A DNA stretch of 64,000 nucleotides, from the NCBI RefSeq assembly GCF_000517125.1, contig NZ_KI912156.1, positions 498,290 through 562,289 on the forward strand. Reading direction: 5' to 3'. Below, in pieces: positions 54,283 through 64,000 of this stretch. The position numbers and the translations under genes were made by a program. Origin of the DNA: Arthrobacter sp. MA-N2. Its GTDB lineage: Bacteria; Actinomycetota; Actinomycetes; Actinomycetales; Micrococcaceae. Under the pieces are notes generated by a model. The model did no database searches. It saw nothing but the letters and a program-made list of their open reading frames with translations, and was not told the DNA's origin. How positions within the stretch are numbered: the stretch's first letter is position 1; each line of letters begins with the position of its first letter.

Positions 54283-54864
54283 ATGACCGATCAGCCAGCC
54301 AGACCCGAGAACGCTCCCCAGGGCGAGGAACCGCCGAAGGGCTATGAACCGCCGTCGTACGTTCCGCCTGCGGCCCCAGCTGCGGATCAATCGGGTGAGA
54401 ACCCGTATGGCGAGCAGCCGTTTGCCTCGCCGGCTGCATCGGGCCCGTACGGCCAGCCGCAGCAGCCGCACGAACCGTTCGGGCGGCAGCAGGGTGGTCC
54501 GAGCCAATTCGGCCAGCCCGCTTCGCCTTATCCTCAGGTCCCGCAAGGCCAGCCCGGATATGGCCAGCCCGCCAGCCCCTATGGACAGCCCGCTTACTAC
54601 GGCATGCCGGCCGAGCCCAAGGGCTTGAGTATTGCCAGCATGTGCTGCGGTATCGCGGTCTTCATTGGATTCGGCTTCTTCTTCCTGCCGCAGATCGCTG
54701 CCGTGATCCTCGGGCACATGGCCCTCAAAAAGGAGCCGGCCGGCAAGGGTATGGCTATCGCCGGCCTCGTGATGGGATACCTCGGCATCGTCGGCGCGAT
54801 CATCGTCTGGGTCGGTTTCGCGATTCTTGCCACGACCGCTTCGCACTATAACTACAACTACTAG
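54283..54864 (+). CDS. DUF4190 membrane protein with Pro/Gln/Gly-rich N-terminus
   Basis: A 193-residue protein. Residues 1-105 are low complexity with GQPASPYGQP-type repeats. The C-terminal DUF4190 part has two helices (SMCCGIAVFIGFGFFFLPQI and GLVMGYLGIVGAIIVWVGFA) around LGHMALKKEPAGKGMAIAG, and ends in SHYNYNY. Function unknown; likely a membrane protein with a disordered cytosolic arm. GGGGG lies before ATG 54283. It is divergent from pgm. Confidence 0.85.
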   Translation: MTDQPARPENAPQGEEPPKGYEPPSYVPPAAPAADQSGENPYGEQPFASPAASGPYGQPQQPHEPFGRQQGGPSQFGQPASPYPQVPQGQPGYGQPASPYGQPAYYGMPAEPKGLSIASMCCGIAVFIGFGFFFLPQIAAVILGHMALKKEPAGKGMAIAGLVMGYLGIVGAIIVWVGFAILATTASHYNYNY

Positions 54865-54870
54865 TAACGA

Positions 54871-54925
54871 CGACGGCGGCCGGAGCGCTTGGCGGGAATC
54901 CCACCCAGCGCTCCGGCCGCCGTCG
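54871..54925. terminator. Long GC-rich terminator hairpin
   Basis: A perfect 19-bp stem (54871-54889 with 54907-54925) encloses a 17-base loop between the convergent DUF4190 and peptide-transporter genes, followed by CGGTTT. Confidence 0.85.
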
Positions 54926-54942
54926 CGGTTTAAGCGGGTGTC

Positions 54943-56412
<1,470 letters not shown>

Positions 56413-56470
56413 CTAATCCATGGTGACATTGACTGAGCGCATTGTCACATTTTTTAGATGCCTTAGGCAA

Positions 56471-57928
56471 CTAACCTGAAGTGTTGGGTGTCGTTTTTTG
56501 CTGCCGCTCAAGCTGCGCTGCAAGCTGCAGGAGCAGGAGTTCGGATCCCGCTTTTCCGATGAGTTGGACGCCCATGGGAAGCCCCGTTCCGGGGGCCGGT
56601 CCGGTCCAATGGACAGGGAGGGTAATCGCAGGCAGTCCGCACACATTCACCATGGAGGACCATGGCGCAAACTCGCATTGCTTGCGGTAATCGTCATCTG
56701 CGTCGCCTGGCCAGTCGGGGGCCGGCCACTGCTCGCCTCCTGACGTTGTTCCGGTGAACCAACCCACCGGTCTTGGCACTTGCGCCAACGCCGGCGTCAG
56801 CACCAGGTCCCACTGCGCGTACTGGGCGACGGTGTCGTGCGTGAATTGCCGGAGGAAGCCGACCGCTTCGTTGACCTTTGCTGCGCTCCGTTGTTGTGCC
56901 CTACGCCGGAAGGTCCGGGTCAGCGGGGTCAGCAGGGCTTCGCGCTGAGGCAGTATGCGTGCGCTCCCGACGCCGGCAGTCCAGGCAGTGGTGAACGCAA
57001 GCGGATAGCGGTTGTCGTAGCGGACTTCGGCGTCGAACACGGAGTGGCCCGCTTGCGTCAACATTTCGATTCCGCGGGCGAAGGCATCCAAGGCCTCTTG
57101 CCCGGTGCTGAAGGGAAATGCCGTGGACCATGGACTGTCGAGGCTCGCTCCGATGCGCAAGGTGGCTGGCGCTTCCGCGAGGCCCGCAAGGTAGCCCTCT
57201 TCCGGCTGGAGTTCGCGCGGCACCAAGGAGTCCATCATGAGCGCAGCATCGGCCGCAGTCCGCGCCAAGGGCCCGGCCACCACCAAGCGTGCGGCGTCCC
57301 CGACACCTTCGCCGGCAGGCACCAACCCGCGGCCCGGCTTCAAACCCAGCAATCCACATGCCGCAGCTGGAATACGTATGGAACCGCCGCCGTCGCTCCC
57401 GGGTGCGAAGGGAACCAAGCCAGCGGCGACCGCGGCAGCGCTCCCTCCCGACGACCCGCCGGAGCTGCGACTCAATGCGTGCGGATTGCGCGACGGCGGA
57501 GCGATGCGGTTTTCGCTGTATGCCGTCAGTCCGAACTCCGGAACCTGAGTCTTGCCCAGCGAGATGGCGCCAGCGCCTTTGAGCATGGCTGCGAGGGCTC
57601 CGTCTTCCGGGGCGGGCTTGCGGTCCAAGGCGGCGCTGCCGTGGGTGGTTACGACTCCTGCAACATCGGTGAGGTCCTTGAAGGCCAGCGGTACACCGTG
57701 CAGCGACGGAAGTTCGCTGCCTTCCCTCCGCATGCGAACGTAGGCCGAGTCCGCCTCATGGGCGTCGAGCATGGCTTGCTCTGCCGTCACCGTGATGAAA
57801 GCGCCCAAGCTATGGTTCTGCTCTGCGATCCTGGCAAGGAAGTGTTCTGACACTTCCGTTGCGGAGAGCCGCCCCGTGGCCAAGGCGTGGCGTAACTCGA
57901 CCGCGCCGAGTTCGTGGATGTCAGCCAA
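56471..57928 (-). CDS. Amidase (amidase signature family)
   Basis: A 485-residue enzyme with the Ser-cisSer-Lys triad: Lys in LAFKDLTDVAGV, the Gly/Ser-rich SRSSGGSSGGSAAAVAAG and the nucleophile region FAPGSDGGGSIRIPAAACG. It hydrolyses an unknown carboxamide. There is no GatB/GatC context, so it is not a GatA. Its start overlaps the peptidase gene stop by eight bases, and the peptide transporter follows, so peptide or amide use is a plausible theme. Confidence 0.9.
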   Translation of the reverse strand: MADIHELGAVELRHALATGRLSATEVSEHFLARIAEQNHSLGAFITVTAEQAMLDAHEADSAYVRMRREGSELPSLHGVPLAFKDLTDVAGVVTTHGSAALDRKPAPEDGALAAMLKGAGAISLGKTQVPEFGLTAYSENRIAPPSRNPHALSRSSGGSSGGSAAAVAAGLVPFAPGSDGGGSIRIPAAACGLLGLKPGRGLVPAGEGVGDAARLVVAGPLARTAADAALMMDSLVPRELQPEEGYLAGLAEAPATLRIGASLDSPWSTAFPFSTGQEALDAFARGIEMLTQAGHSVFDAEVRYDNRYPLAFTTAWTAGVGSARILPQREALLTPLTRTFRRRAQQRSAAKVNEAVGFLRQFTHDTVAQYAQWDLVLTPALAQVPRPVGWFTGTTSGGEQWPAPDWPGDADDDYRKQCEFAPWSSMVNVCGLPAITLPVHWTGPAPGTGLPMGVQLIGKAGSELLLLQLAAQLERQQKTTPNTSG

Positions 57929-58664
57929 GGAAGCGGGACTCCAAGCGCTCTTCCACGGCTACGGCGCCGGTGGAATCGCCGGGTGCCGCGGTGACCCGGT
58001 AGGCGGCTTTGCCCCTGACTTCGGCGACCACATCAACAAGGTCCGTGCCTCGGTAGACGAGCCCTACGCCGTCGTCGGTGCAATGCGTTTCACCCAGCAC
58101 GCCTTCCGCCACCAGTTGATGGACCAGCGGGCGGCGGCCCGGCTCGGAGTCATAGTGGACGCCGTTGGCATAGGGGAGGAATCCCAAGCCATTGGTGACG
58201 GCGCGCAGTTCAGGGCCATAGGAATCCGTGGTGCCGCCCTGGAACCAGCAAATCGAGCCCGCGGAAACGCCGGCCAGGACCACTCCCTGCTCCCAGACAC
58301 GCCTGAGGATGCCATCCAGTCCGTGCGCTTGCCACACAGCCAGAAGATTGACTACAGAGCCCCCGTTGACCCACACCACGTCTTGTTCCAAAAGGTAGGC
58401 CTCGGGGTCATGGTGATTGGGCATCGTGAAGAGGTTCAAGTGACTGAAATCGAAACCGGAAACGCGGGCGGCCTGATCCAATTCCGCGGCGAACCAACGC
58501 TGGTCCCCGGACGCTGTGCCGATATGCGCCACGCGCGGCGCGCGCCCGCTCACTCCCGAGAGTTCGACGGCGTGGTGCACCAGGAGATCGAACTCCATCC
58601 TGGTGCGATGGCCGGATTTGTAGCCGCCGGAGGTCGCCAAGATAGTGGGCTCGCCAGTAGCCAT
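57921..58664 (-). CDS. Peptidase E-like serine peptidase (S51)
   Basis: A 247-residue protein. GTASGDQRWFAAEL, the GGSVVNLLAVW segment and the nucleophile motif LAGVSAGSICWF fit peptidase S51 (alpha-aspartyl dipeptidase). His and Glu in GVHYDSEPGRRPLV and later segments would complete the active site. AGGAGG precedes ATG 58664, which is preferred over a much longer frame. It is co-transcribed with the amidase. Confidence 0.88.
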   Translation of the reverse strand: MATGEPTILATSGGYKSGHRTRMEFDLLVHHAVELSGVSGRAPRVAHIGTASGDQRWFAAELDQAARVSGFDFSHLNLFTMPNHHDPEAYLLEQDVVWVNGGSVVNLLAVWQAHGLDGILRRVWEQGVVLAGVSAGSICWFQGGTTDSYGPELRAVTNGLGFLPYANGVHYDSEPGRRPLVHQLVAEGVLGETHCTDDGVGLVYRGTDLVDVVAEVRGKAAYRVTAAPGDSTGAVAVEERLESRFLG

Positions 58665-58879
58665 GTGACTCCTCCTGACTTGTGCGGGTCGCCGGGCTTT
58701 GTGCCGGGCGTTAGCGCCAAGACTAGTGCCGCGGCGGCCGAGTGAGGAAGTACCGTAACCCGAGGCTTCCGGCGGTGGGCCCACGCCGCGAGGGTTCCCT
58801 TGCCGAAGCGAAGCGAGGTAAGGGTAGCCGGCGGGGACTAGGCTGGGCTGGAGACTTGGATCAACTGGAAGGAAGTCAC

Positions 58880-59206
58880 ATGAGCGATTTCGAGACCGTG
58901 CCTGTCGGCGATGTTCCGGCCGACGCGAAAATCTTGGATGTCCGGGAGGACTACGAATGGGTAGCCGGTCACGCTGAGGGCGCATTGCACATTCCCCTTG
59001 ACCAGCTCCCTGCACGGCTTGACGATCTGGATCCTGACGAAGACCTCTTTGTCATCTGCCGCACGGGGGGACGTTCCTACCGAGCGGTTCAATGGCTCGT
59101 GGGTCAGGGCTACACCGCAACGAACATCGGCGGTGGCATGGATATGTGGTTCGAGTCCGGCCTTCCGATGGTTTCGGAGAACGGCCTCAAGCCGGTCGTC
59201 CTCTAG
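58880..59206 (+). CDS. Rhodanese-like domain protein
   Basis: A 108-residue single rhodanese domain. ILDVREDYEWVAGHAEGALH and the active-site Cys loop VICRTGGRSYRA are typical, and MDMWFESGLPM follows. It may carry sulfur or act as a persulfide donor. GGAAGGAAG lies before ATG 58880. pheA follows 30 bases later. Confidence 0.9.
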   Translation: MSDFETVPVGDVPADAKILDVREDYEWVAGHAEGALHIPLDQLPARLDDLDPDEDLFVICRTGGRSYRAVQWLVGQGYTATNIGGGMDMWFESGLPMVSENGLKPVVL

Positions 59207-59236
59207 CCGCGCCGCATAACACCTAAGGAATATTTG

Positions 59237-60196
59237 ATGCCGGCATCCGCGCTTACTTACACCTTCCTCGGCCCGGAGGGCACCTTCACTGAGGCTGCAC
59301 TCCTGCAGGTCCCCGGCGCGGCTGACGCCAACCGGGTGCCGTGCACCAATGTGAACACTGCCTTGGAGCGCGTCCGTGAAGGCAAGGCCGACGCGGCCAT
59401 GGTGCCCATCGAGAATTCGGTGGAAGGCGGCGTGACGGCCACCCTGGACGCGATTGCCACTGGAACCGAGCTGCGGATCATCCGGGAAGCCCTCGTACCC
59501 ATCACCTTCGTGCTCGTTGCCCGCCCGGGGGTGAAGATCTCGGACATCCGCCGAATTTCGACCCATGGCCATGCGTGGGCCCAATGCAGGCTCTGGGTCG
59601 ACGAAAATATCCCGAATGCAGAATACGTCCCCGGATCCTCCACGGCGGCTGCCGCCGTCGGGCTTCTCGAAGACGATGCGCACTATGAGGCGGCCATCTG
59701 CGCACCCTTGGTCGCAGCCGAACGGCCGGGCCTGAACGTGCTTGCCGAGAACATCGGAGACAACCCGGGTGCGGTCACCCGCTTCGTCCTGGTCAGCCGC
59801 CCGGGCGCGCTGACGGAACGGACGGGTGCGGACAAGACCACCGTCGTCGTGCCGCTGCCGGAAGACCGCCCCGGCGCCCTCATGGAGATCCTGGATCAGT
59901 TCGCCACCCGCGGGGTCAACCTCAGCCGCATTGAGTCAAGGCCCACCGGCCAATACCTTGGCCATTATTTCTTCAGCATCGACGCCGACGGCCACGCCTC
60001 CGACGCTCGTGTAGCCGATGCCTTGGCGGGCCTGCACCGGATCAGCCCTGCTACCCGCTTCCTGGGTTCCTACGCCAGGGCCGACGCGCAGCAGACTTCG
60101 GTTGCTCCGCATACTTCGGACGCTGCCTTCGCATCCGCGCATGCGTGGGTCCGGGACATTCTGGGCGGGGAAAACGTTTCCCGACGCCTGGGATAA
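59237..60196 (+). CDS. pheA: Prephenate dehydratase
   Basis: A 319-residue enzyme converting prephenate to phenylpyruvate for phenylalanine synthesis. The catalytic domain shows TFLGPEGTFTEAAL, VPIENSVEGGVTATLD and the essential Thr in NPGAVTRFVLVS. The regulatory ACT domain (residues 200-280) contains DRPGALMEILDQFA and the Phe-binding ESRP. The C-terminal 40 residues are an extra tail. AAGGAA precedes ATG 59237; a TTG codon just before is less likely. No chorismate mutase fusion. Confidence 0.94.
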   Translation: MPASALTYTFLGPEGTFTEAALLQVPGAADANRVPCTNVNTALERVREGKADAAMVPIENSVEGGVTATLDAIATGTELRIIREALVPITFVLVARPGVKISDIRRISTHGHAWAQCRLWVDENIPNAEYVPGSSTAAAAVGLLEDDAHYEAAICAPLVAAERPGLNVLAENIGDNPGAVTRFVLVSRPGALTERTGADKTTVVVPLPEDRPGALMEILDQFATRGVNLSRIESRPTGQYLGHYFFSIDADGHASDARVADALAGLHRISPATRFLGSYARADAQQTSVAPHTSDAAFASAHAWVRDILGGENVSRRLG

Positions 60197-60291
60197 TTGA
60201 CCCTTCAACCCCTATCGCGTGGATAATTCTGTGCGTATGCTTGCTTGATCCACAATTGATGGACGCATGCCCCTAACGGAGGGAGCGGGCG

Positions 60292-60525
60292 ATGTCGGGA
60301 AATAGCAATGACACCAGCGGCCAGGGAATGATCGTCAACCCGAAGCCCAAGGCGGACAATCAGGACTGGGACGGCGACGACGCCGACCGTGCCGATCGGC
60401 TGCGCTTTGAGGAAGAACAGGCCATGATCCGCGAGCAATCGGAAGCGCGCGCAGCCGCCAAAGCCTTGGCGGAGCATAAATTGGCAGAACACAAGCCAGC
60501 GGAAGCGGCGAAGAACGCCAAATAG
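60292..60525 (+). CDS. Small charged hypothetical protein
   Basis: A 77-residue hydrophilic protein: Asp/Asn-rich start (DNQDWDGDDADRADRLRF), then a helical Glu/Ala/Lys-rich end with an HKLAEHKPAE repeat. GGAGGGAGC precedes ATG 60292, so expression is likely. No family recognised. Confidence 0.65.
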   Translation: MSGNSNDTSGQGMIVNPKPKADNQDWDGDDADRADRLRFEEEQAMIREQSEARAAAKALAEHKLAEHKPAEAAKNAK

Positions 60526-60552
60526 GGCGGCTCGCTAATCCACGTGCATCAG

Positions 60553-61599
60553 CTACTGCACTCGCACCAGAAGAGAACGCGGCTCCACCTTGACGGTGAC
60601 CTCCGTGGCTTCACCCGACGGATCGCCGTCAAGTTGCGTCGCCATCGGTTCGTTGCTCCGGATGACCACTTTTCCTGAACGGTAGAAGTTCATGACCGGC
60701 AGGTTCCGCTTGTGCTTGAACAAGATCTTGGCGTACACAGCGAGCCAGCCGATGGCGCTGCGAGGGCTCATCACCACCACGTCCAGGACGCCGTCGTCAA
60801 TCATCGCCCCGGGGATGAAGTCAATACCCCCTGGAATCAGGCCGCAATTGGCGAACAAGACGCTTCGGATCTTCCGGGATTGCTCGGGTTCGTCGTCCAT
60901 GGCAATGGTGACCCTCTTGCGCCTGCCGGGCAGGTGGCGAACACCCGCCTCTGTGTAGGCGAGCCAGCCGACTGCTTTCTTGAGATCATCGTTGGTGTCG
61001 CCCACGACCTCGGCATCCAAGCCCATGCCCGCGATCACCAGGAAAGCATGTTCCGAGGAGGCGCCGGTCAGCGCGTTGTGGATGGCCATGCGAGCAGTGT
61101 CGATGTAGCGCTGGTTCCCGAAAAGTGCTGTGTGGACGTTGCCGCGCAGATCGTTGACATCCAGGTTCACGTTGCGCGCCAGCAGGTTTCCGGTTCCAAG
61201 GGGAATCAGACCGATTGCGACGTTGGTGTGGGCAAGGGCCTCTGCCACCACCCGCACCGTGCCGTCGCCTCCGCCCACGAGTACGACGTCGGGCTCATAC
61301 GCCAGCGCCGCTTTGGCTTGAGAGTGGCCGGGGTCCTCCGCAGTGGTGTCGAAGAAACGGGGTTCGTCCCAGCCGGCAAGGTGGCAGGCTTCCCGGATGA
61401 TCCTCCGGGCTTCCTCAGCCTTGGTTTTGACGGGGTTCAGGATCACGGCGACTCTCTGCAAGCCGGGTCCGGGCTTGTGCGCGTCTTCACGCACGGCGCT
61501 GCGGGTGTGCCTGGCCCTGAGCCGGCGCACACCCCACCAACTGGAGGCGGCGAAGACCACGCCCCCAGCGAAAATCGCGTACAGGATCCAGTCGCTCAT
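60553..61599 (-). CDS. Diacylglycerol kinase-family lipid kinase
   Basis: A 348-residue protein with one N-terminal membrane helix (YAIFAGGVVFAASSWW) and a DAGK catalytic domain: VAVILNPVKTKAEEARRI, the nucleotide motif LVGGGDGTVRVVAEAL, LIPLGTGNLLARN and a C-terminal VMSPRSAIGWLAV / QLDGDPSGEATEV. It phosphorylates a lipid such as diacylglycerol. It converges with the small charged protein gene and diverges from serS. Confidence 0.88.
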   Translation of the reverse strand: MSDWILYAIFAGGVVFAASSWWGVRRLRARHTRSAVREDAHKPGPGLQRVAVILNPVKTKAEEARRIIREACHLAGWDEPRFFDTTAEDPGHSQAKAALAYEPDVVLVGGGDGTVRVVAEALAHTNVAIGLIPLGTGNLLARNVNLDVNDLRGNVHTALFGNQRYIDTARMAIHNALTGASSEHAFLVIAGMGLDAEVVGDTNDDLKKAVGWLAYTEAGVRHLPGRRKRVTIAMDDEPEQSRKIRSVLFANCGLIPGGIDFIPGAMIDDGVLDVVVMSPRSAIGWLAVYAKILFKHKRNLPVMNFYRSGKVVIRSNEPMATQLDGDPSGEATEVTVKVEPRSLLVRVQ

Positions 61600-61710
61600 G
61601 GTGGTCCAACCCTATCCCGCCGCCGGGTCCGGACGCGCACCGCGGCAGGGGAGCGTGCCACGGTGGGACGCTGGCCGCGCAGCTGTGCCCTCATTCGATA
61701 CTCTTGTCTG

Positions 61711-62991
61711 GTGATCGACGTTAAAGACCTCAGCGAAAACCCGGACAAGTTCCGTGCAAGCCAGCGCGCCCGCGGCGCCGACGAGTCCGTGGTGGACGCG
61801 ATCATTTCCGCCGATGCAGACCGCCGCGCAGCCTTGATCCGTTACGAAAACCTCCGCGCTGAGCAGAACGTCTTCGGCAAGAAGGTTGCACAGGCCAAGG
61901 GCGAGGAAAAGCAGGCACTGCTGGCCGAGGTCAAGGAACTGGCCCACTCGGTCAAGGCAGCCTCCGTCGAGGCCGATGCCGCCCAGGCCAAGCAGGAAGA
62001 GCTGCTCCGCGTCATCCCCAACTTGATCGTGGACGGCGTGCCCGAGGGCGGTGAGGATGACTTTGTGGTGGTCAAGACCGTTGGCACACCCCGCGAATTC
62101 CGCGACTTCGAGCCGAAGGACCACCTGGAAATCGGCGAACTCATTGGCGCGATCGACATGGAACGTGGCGCCAAGGTATCCGGTGCGCGTTTCTATTTCC
62201 TCCGCGGTGTAGGCGCCCGCCTGGAGATGGCCCTGCTCCAGATGGCCATGGACCAAGCCATAGAGGCCGGCTTCGTGCCGATGATCACCCCCACCTTGGT
62301 GCGTCCGGAGACTATGCAGGGCACCGGTTTCGATGTGAAGCACGACGCCGAGATCTACCGTCTCGCTGACGACGACCTTTACTTGGTGGGAACCTCGGAA
62401 GTGGCCCTCGCCGGCTACCACGCGGATGAGATCCTGGACCTTTCCGGCGGCCCCATCCGCTATGCAGGACAGAGCTCCTGCTACCGTCGCGAGGCCGGTT
62501 CGCACGGCAAGGACACCCGCGGAATCATTCGTGTCCACCAGTTCAACAAGGTGGAGATGTTCATATACACCACGGTTGAAGAATCCGCTGCCGAGCACCA
62601 GCGGCTCTTGGCGTGGGAAGAGGAAATGCTGGCCAAGGTGGAGCTCCCGTACCGTGTGATTGACACGGCGGCCGGAGACCTCGGAATGTCGGCTGCCCGT
62701 AAGTTCGATTGCGAAGCCTGGGTCCCCACCCAGAATGCGTACCGCGAACTCACCTCCACCTCAAACTGCACCACCTTCCAGGCCCGCCGCCTCAACATCC
62801 GTGAGCGCACGGTCAACGAGGAAGGCGTTGCCAAGGGCACGCGCGCCGTCGCGACCCTGAACGGGACCTTGGCTACCACCCGCTGGATCGTGGCCATCCT
62901 GGAGCACCACCAGAACCCGGATGGCTCGGTCAACGTTCCCAAGGCTCTCCAGAAGTACATCGGTGGCCTCGAGGTCTTGCCGGTTCTATAG
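61711..62991 (+). CDS. serS: Seryl-tRNA synthetase
   Basis: A 426-residue class II synthetase. The N-terminal coiled coil (residues 1-110) binds the long arm of tRNA-Ser; motif 2 is SSCYRREAGSHGKDTRGI and motif 3 is GTRAVATLNGTLATTRWIVA. The GTG start at 61711 gives MIDVKDLSENPDKFRAS; the long in-frame extension upstream is antisense to the kinase gene. It overlaps the convergent gene's stop by six bases. Confidence 0.96.
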   Translation: MIDVKDLSENPDKFRASQRARGADESVVDAIISADADRRAALIRYENLRAEQNVFGKKVAQAKGEEKQALLAEVKELAHSVKAASVEADAAQAKQEELLRVIPNLIVDGVPEGGEDDFVVVKTVGTPREFRDFEPKDHLEIGELIGAIDMERGAKVSGARFYFLRGVGARLEMALLQMAMDQAIEAGFVPMITPTLVRPETMQGTGFDVKHDAEIYRLADDDLYLVGTSEVALAGYHADEILDLSGGPIRYAGQSSCYRREAGSHGKDTRGIIRVHQFNKVEMFIYTTVEESAAEHQRLLAWEEEMLAKVELPYRVIDTAAGDLGMSAARKFDCEAWVPTQNAYRELTSTSNCTTFQARRLNIRERTVNEEGVAKGTRAVATLNGTLATTRWIVAILEHHQNPDGSVNVPKALQKYIGGLEVLPVL

Positions 62992-64000
62992 CAGGCGAAG
63001 CTTCTTATTCTTTGCCTGCCCCAGGGGAAGACCCGCCTCAACGAGTTTCCTCGTGAGCTTCGCCGGATCTTTCGCGATGGGCCAGTCCCAGCGGACCACC
63101 GTGAATCCCAATGCCCGCAAGCGGTCTTCACGCTTCTTTTCGGCCAAGACCACCTCGCGTGCCGAGAGTCCGTGAAGGTTCTCGTCCTGCAGATATTTCG
63201 CGCCGCCGTCGAATTCTCCGATAATCCGCAGCTCCCGCCAGAAGAAGTCTGCCCGGCCAACGAAACCGTCACTGTCCTGGAACCCGAGCTGAAGCTCCGG
63301 CCCCGGGAACCCGAGAAGGTGCATCTGAGCCCGGCTCAAGGATTCCCCGGGGGATCCGGACTGCGCATCGGCAAAATCGATGACGCGGGCAACCTGTTGT
63401 TGCCGGGAGGAGGAATGGAGGCCTTTTGCGGCGCCGTGCAGGTCCGCCTTGACGGTGGAGATGCCCTTGAAGTGCAGGGGATTCACGAGGTGGTCCGCCA
63501 AGATGACGGCCTTCGCAAACGAAGAGCGGGCCATGACATCGACGGCGGTCTGCAGCAGGGGGGTGACGTTCAGGCCCCGGTGGTGCACCGGCGACCCTGC
63601 GTAGCAGTGGCGGAATATTCCATAGCCCCGGACGTCCTCAAGGCCGGTGTTTCCTGACCTTGCCTGCATTGCGGCAGTGGTTGTGGCCTTCCCGGCCCCT
63701 GCATGGCTAGGCGACTTCACGGCCAGGTGGACATGGGAAGGTACGCCAAGCAATTTCAAGCCCCACACATGCGCGGCGGTTTCGTAGCAAAAGGCGGCCG
63801 TGGGGAGTTCCAGGGCCACGGCTTCCGTGGTCCGGGCATAGCGTTCCCAGGGGGTCAGGGAGAGCCAGTATTGCTTGGCGAGGTAGACGCCCCTGCGGAC
63901 CCTGACGAGCTCGCCCTTTGCGTACCTCCGGCTCAATATCCGGATATCACCGGAGCCGGGGCGCTGATCGCGGGCAACGATGAATGGAGGTGGTTTGCTC
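62986..64000 (-). CDS. AbiEi-like N-terminus with DUF559/Vsr-type C-terminal domain, 5' end outside window
   Basis: The frame is open to the right edge, so the start lies outside; a TTG at 63936 is not needed. The N-terminal part (RRYAKGELVRVRRGVYL, then AAFCYETAAHVWGLKLLG) resembles the winged-helix region of AbiEi-type antitoxin-domain proteins. The C-terminal 90 residues (FVGRADFFWRELRIIGEFDG, then EDRLRALGFTVVRWDW) look like a DUF559/Vsr PD-(D/E)xK nuclease fold. This fusion is common in Actinobacteria and often stands alone. Function unknown; it need not be part of a toxin-antitoxin pair. Confidence 0.75.
   Translation of the reverse strand, partial: SKPPPFIVARDQRPGSGDIRILSRRYAKGELVRVRRGVYLAKQYWLSLTPWERYARTTEAVALELPTAAFCYETAAHVWGLKLLGVPSHVHLAVKSPSHAGAGKATTTAAMQARSGNTGLEDVRGYGIFRHCYAGSPVHHRGLNVTPLLQTAVDVMARSSFAKAVILADHLVNPLHFKGISTVKADLHGAAKGLHSSSRQQQVARVIDFADAQSGSPGESLSRAQMHLLGFPGPELQLGFQDSDGFVGRADFFWRELRIIGEFDGGAKYLQDENLHGLSAREVVLAEKKREDRLRALGFTVVRWDWPIAKDPAKLTRKLVEAGLPLGQAKNKKLRLL

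Noticed and set aside
52080..54439. Longer pgm start at 54439 adding 120 residues
   Set aside because: The extra part overlaps the promoter and start of the divergent DUF4190 gene and does not resemble Pgm; ATG 54079 gives the family N-terminus.
60200..60290. DnaA-box-like words near CGTGGATAA and TGATCCACA
   Set aside because: Each has mismatches and there are only two, so they do not form a convincing cluster.
60712..61710. Apparent in-frame extension of serS by 333 codons
   Set aside because: It is antisense to the diacylglycerol-kinase gene. SerS has a normal start at GTG 61711.

Overview
The window is a high-GC actinobacterial chromosome segment from the Micrococcaceae, most like Arthrobacter, Paenarthrobacter or Pseudarthrobacter. 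The evidence is gene order and protein family content; no species can be named from sequence alone. The left third follows the near-origin order known from Mycobacterium tuberculosis: gyrB, gyrA, DUF3566, tRNA-Ile, tRNA-Ala, ppiA, crgA, sortase, pabA, pknB, pknA, pbpA, rodA, pstP, fhaB, fhaA, tRNA-Leu. oriC (dnaA-dnaN) should therefore lie a few kb to the left of base 1.

Layout. 1-5000: gyrase genes and a DUF3566 membrane protein. 5100-5550: tRNA-Ile, a tiny DLW-39-type gene, tRNA-Ala and a strong terminator. 5570-10130: an EamA transporter, a family 2 glycosyltransferase, an amphipathic-repeat membrane protein, cyclophilin and a zinc-finger rhomboid protease. 10130-11177: a 1 kb gap carrying a dense DnaA-box cluster. 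11178-16770: a secreted ricin-lectin protein, a second RodA-like SEDS protein and a His-rich CDF metal exporter with its ArsR regulator, then a second DnaA-box cluster. 16767-19759: an alkylation-repair cluster (two methyltransferases, an ECF sigma factor, AlkB, Tag). 19802-31416: crgA, sortase and pabA, then the six-gene elongation/phospho-signalling operon fhaA-fhaB-pstP-rodA-pbpA-pknA, with pknB following, all on the minus strand with overlapping starts and stops. 31778: tRNA-Leu.

32000-64000 is a mosaic of short metabolic and regulatory units. It holds a TetR-controlled amine (probably putrescine) oxidase, a molybdate operon (Mop-type regulator, modABC), a LysR-substrate-domain protein, an unusually short LacI regulator and a RelA/SpoT-domain protein. 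Next come a hydrolase, a sugar kinase, a PEBP protein, a HAD phosphatase, a GDPD, an ECF42 sigma factor with its DGPF partner, glycerate kinase and a YqeY protein. The last part has a uracil permease with RutE, phosphoglucomutase, a POT peptide transporter, an amidase with peptidase E, rhodanese, pheA, a lipid kinase, serS, and a partial gene with an AbiEi-like start and DUF559-like end that runs off the right edge.

Non-coding structure of note: two DnaA-box clusters near the inferred origin; a family of about 65-base palindromes sharing the arm CCCAACTAACTCGCA at three 3' gene ends; a clear TetR operator; a candidate self-directed ECF42 promoter; and several long GC-rich terminators between convergent genes. 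No CRISPR array, insertion sequence, prophage or rRNA operon was seen. No large undescribed multi-gene system is evident. The best leads are the DnaA-box clusters, the palindrome family and the sigma-linked alkylation-repair operon.
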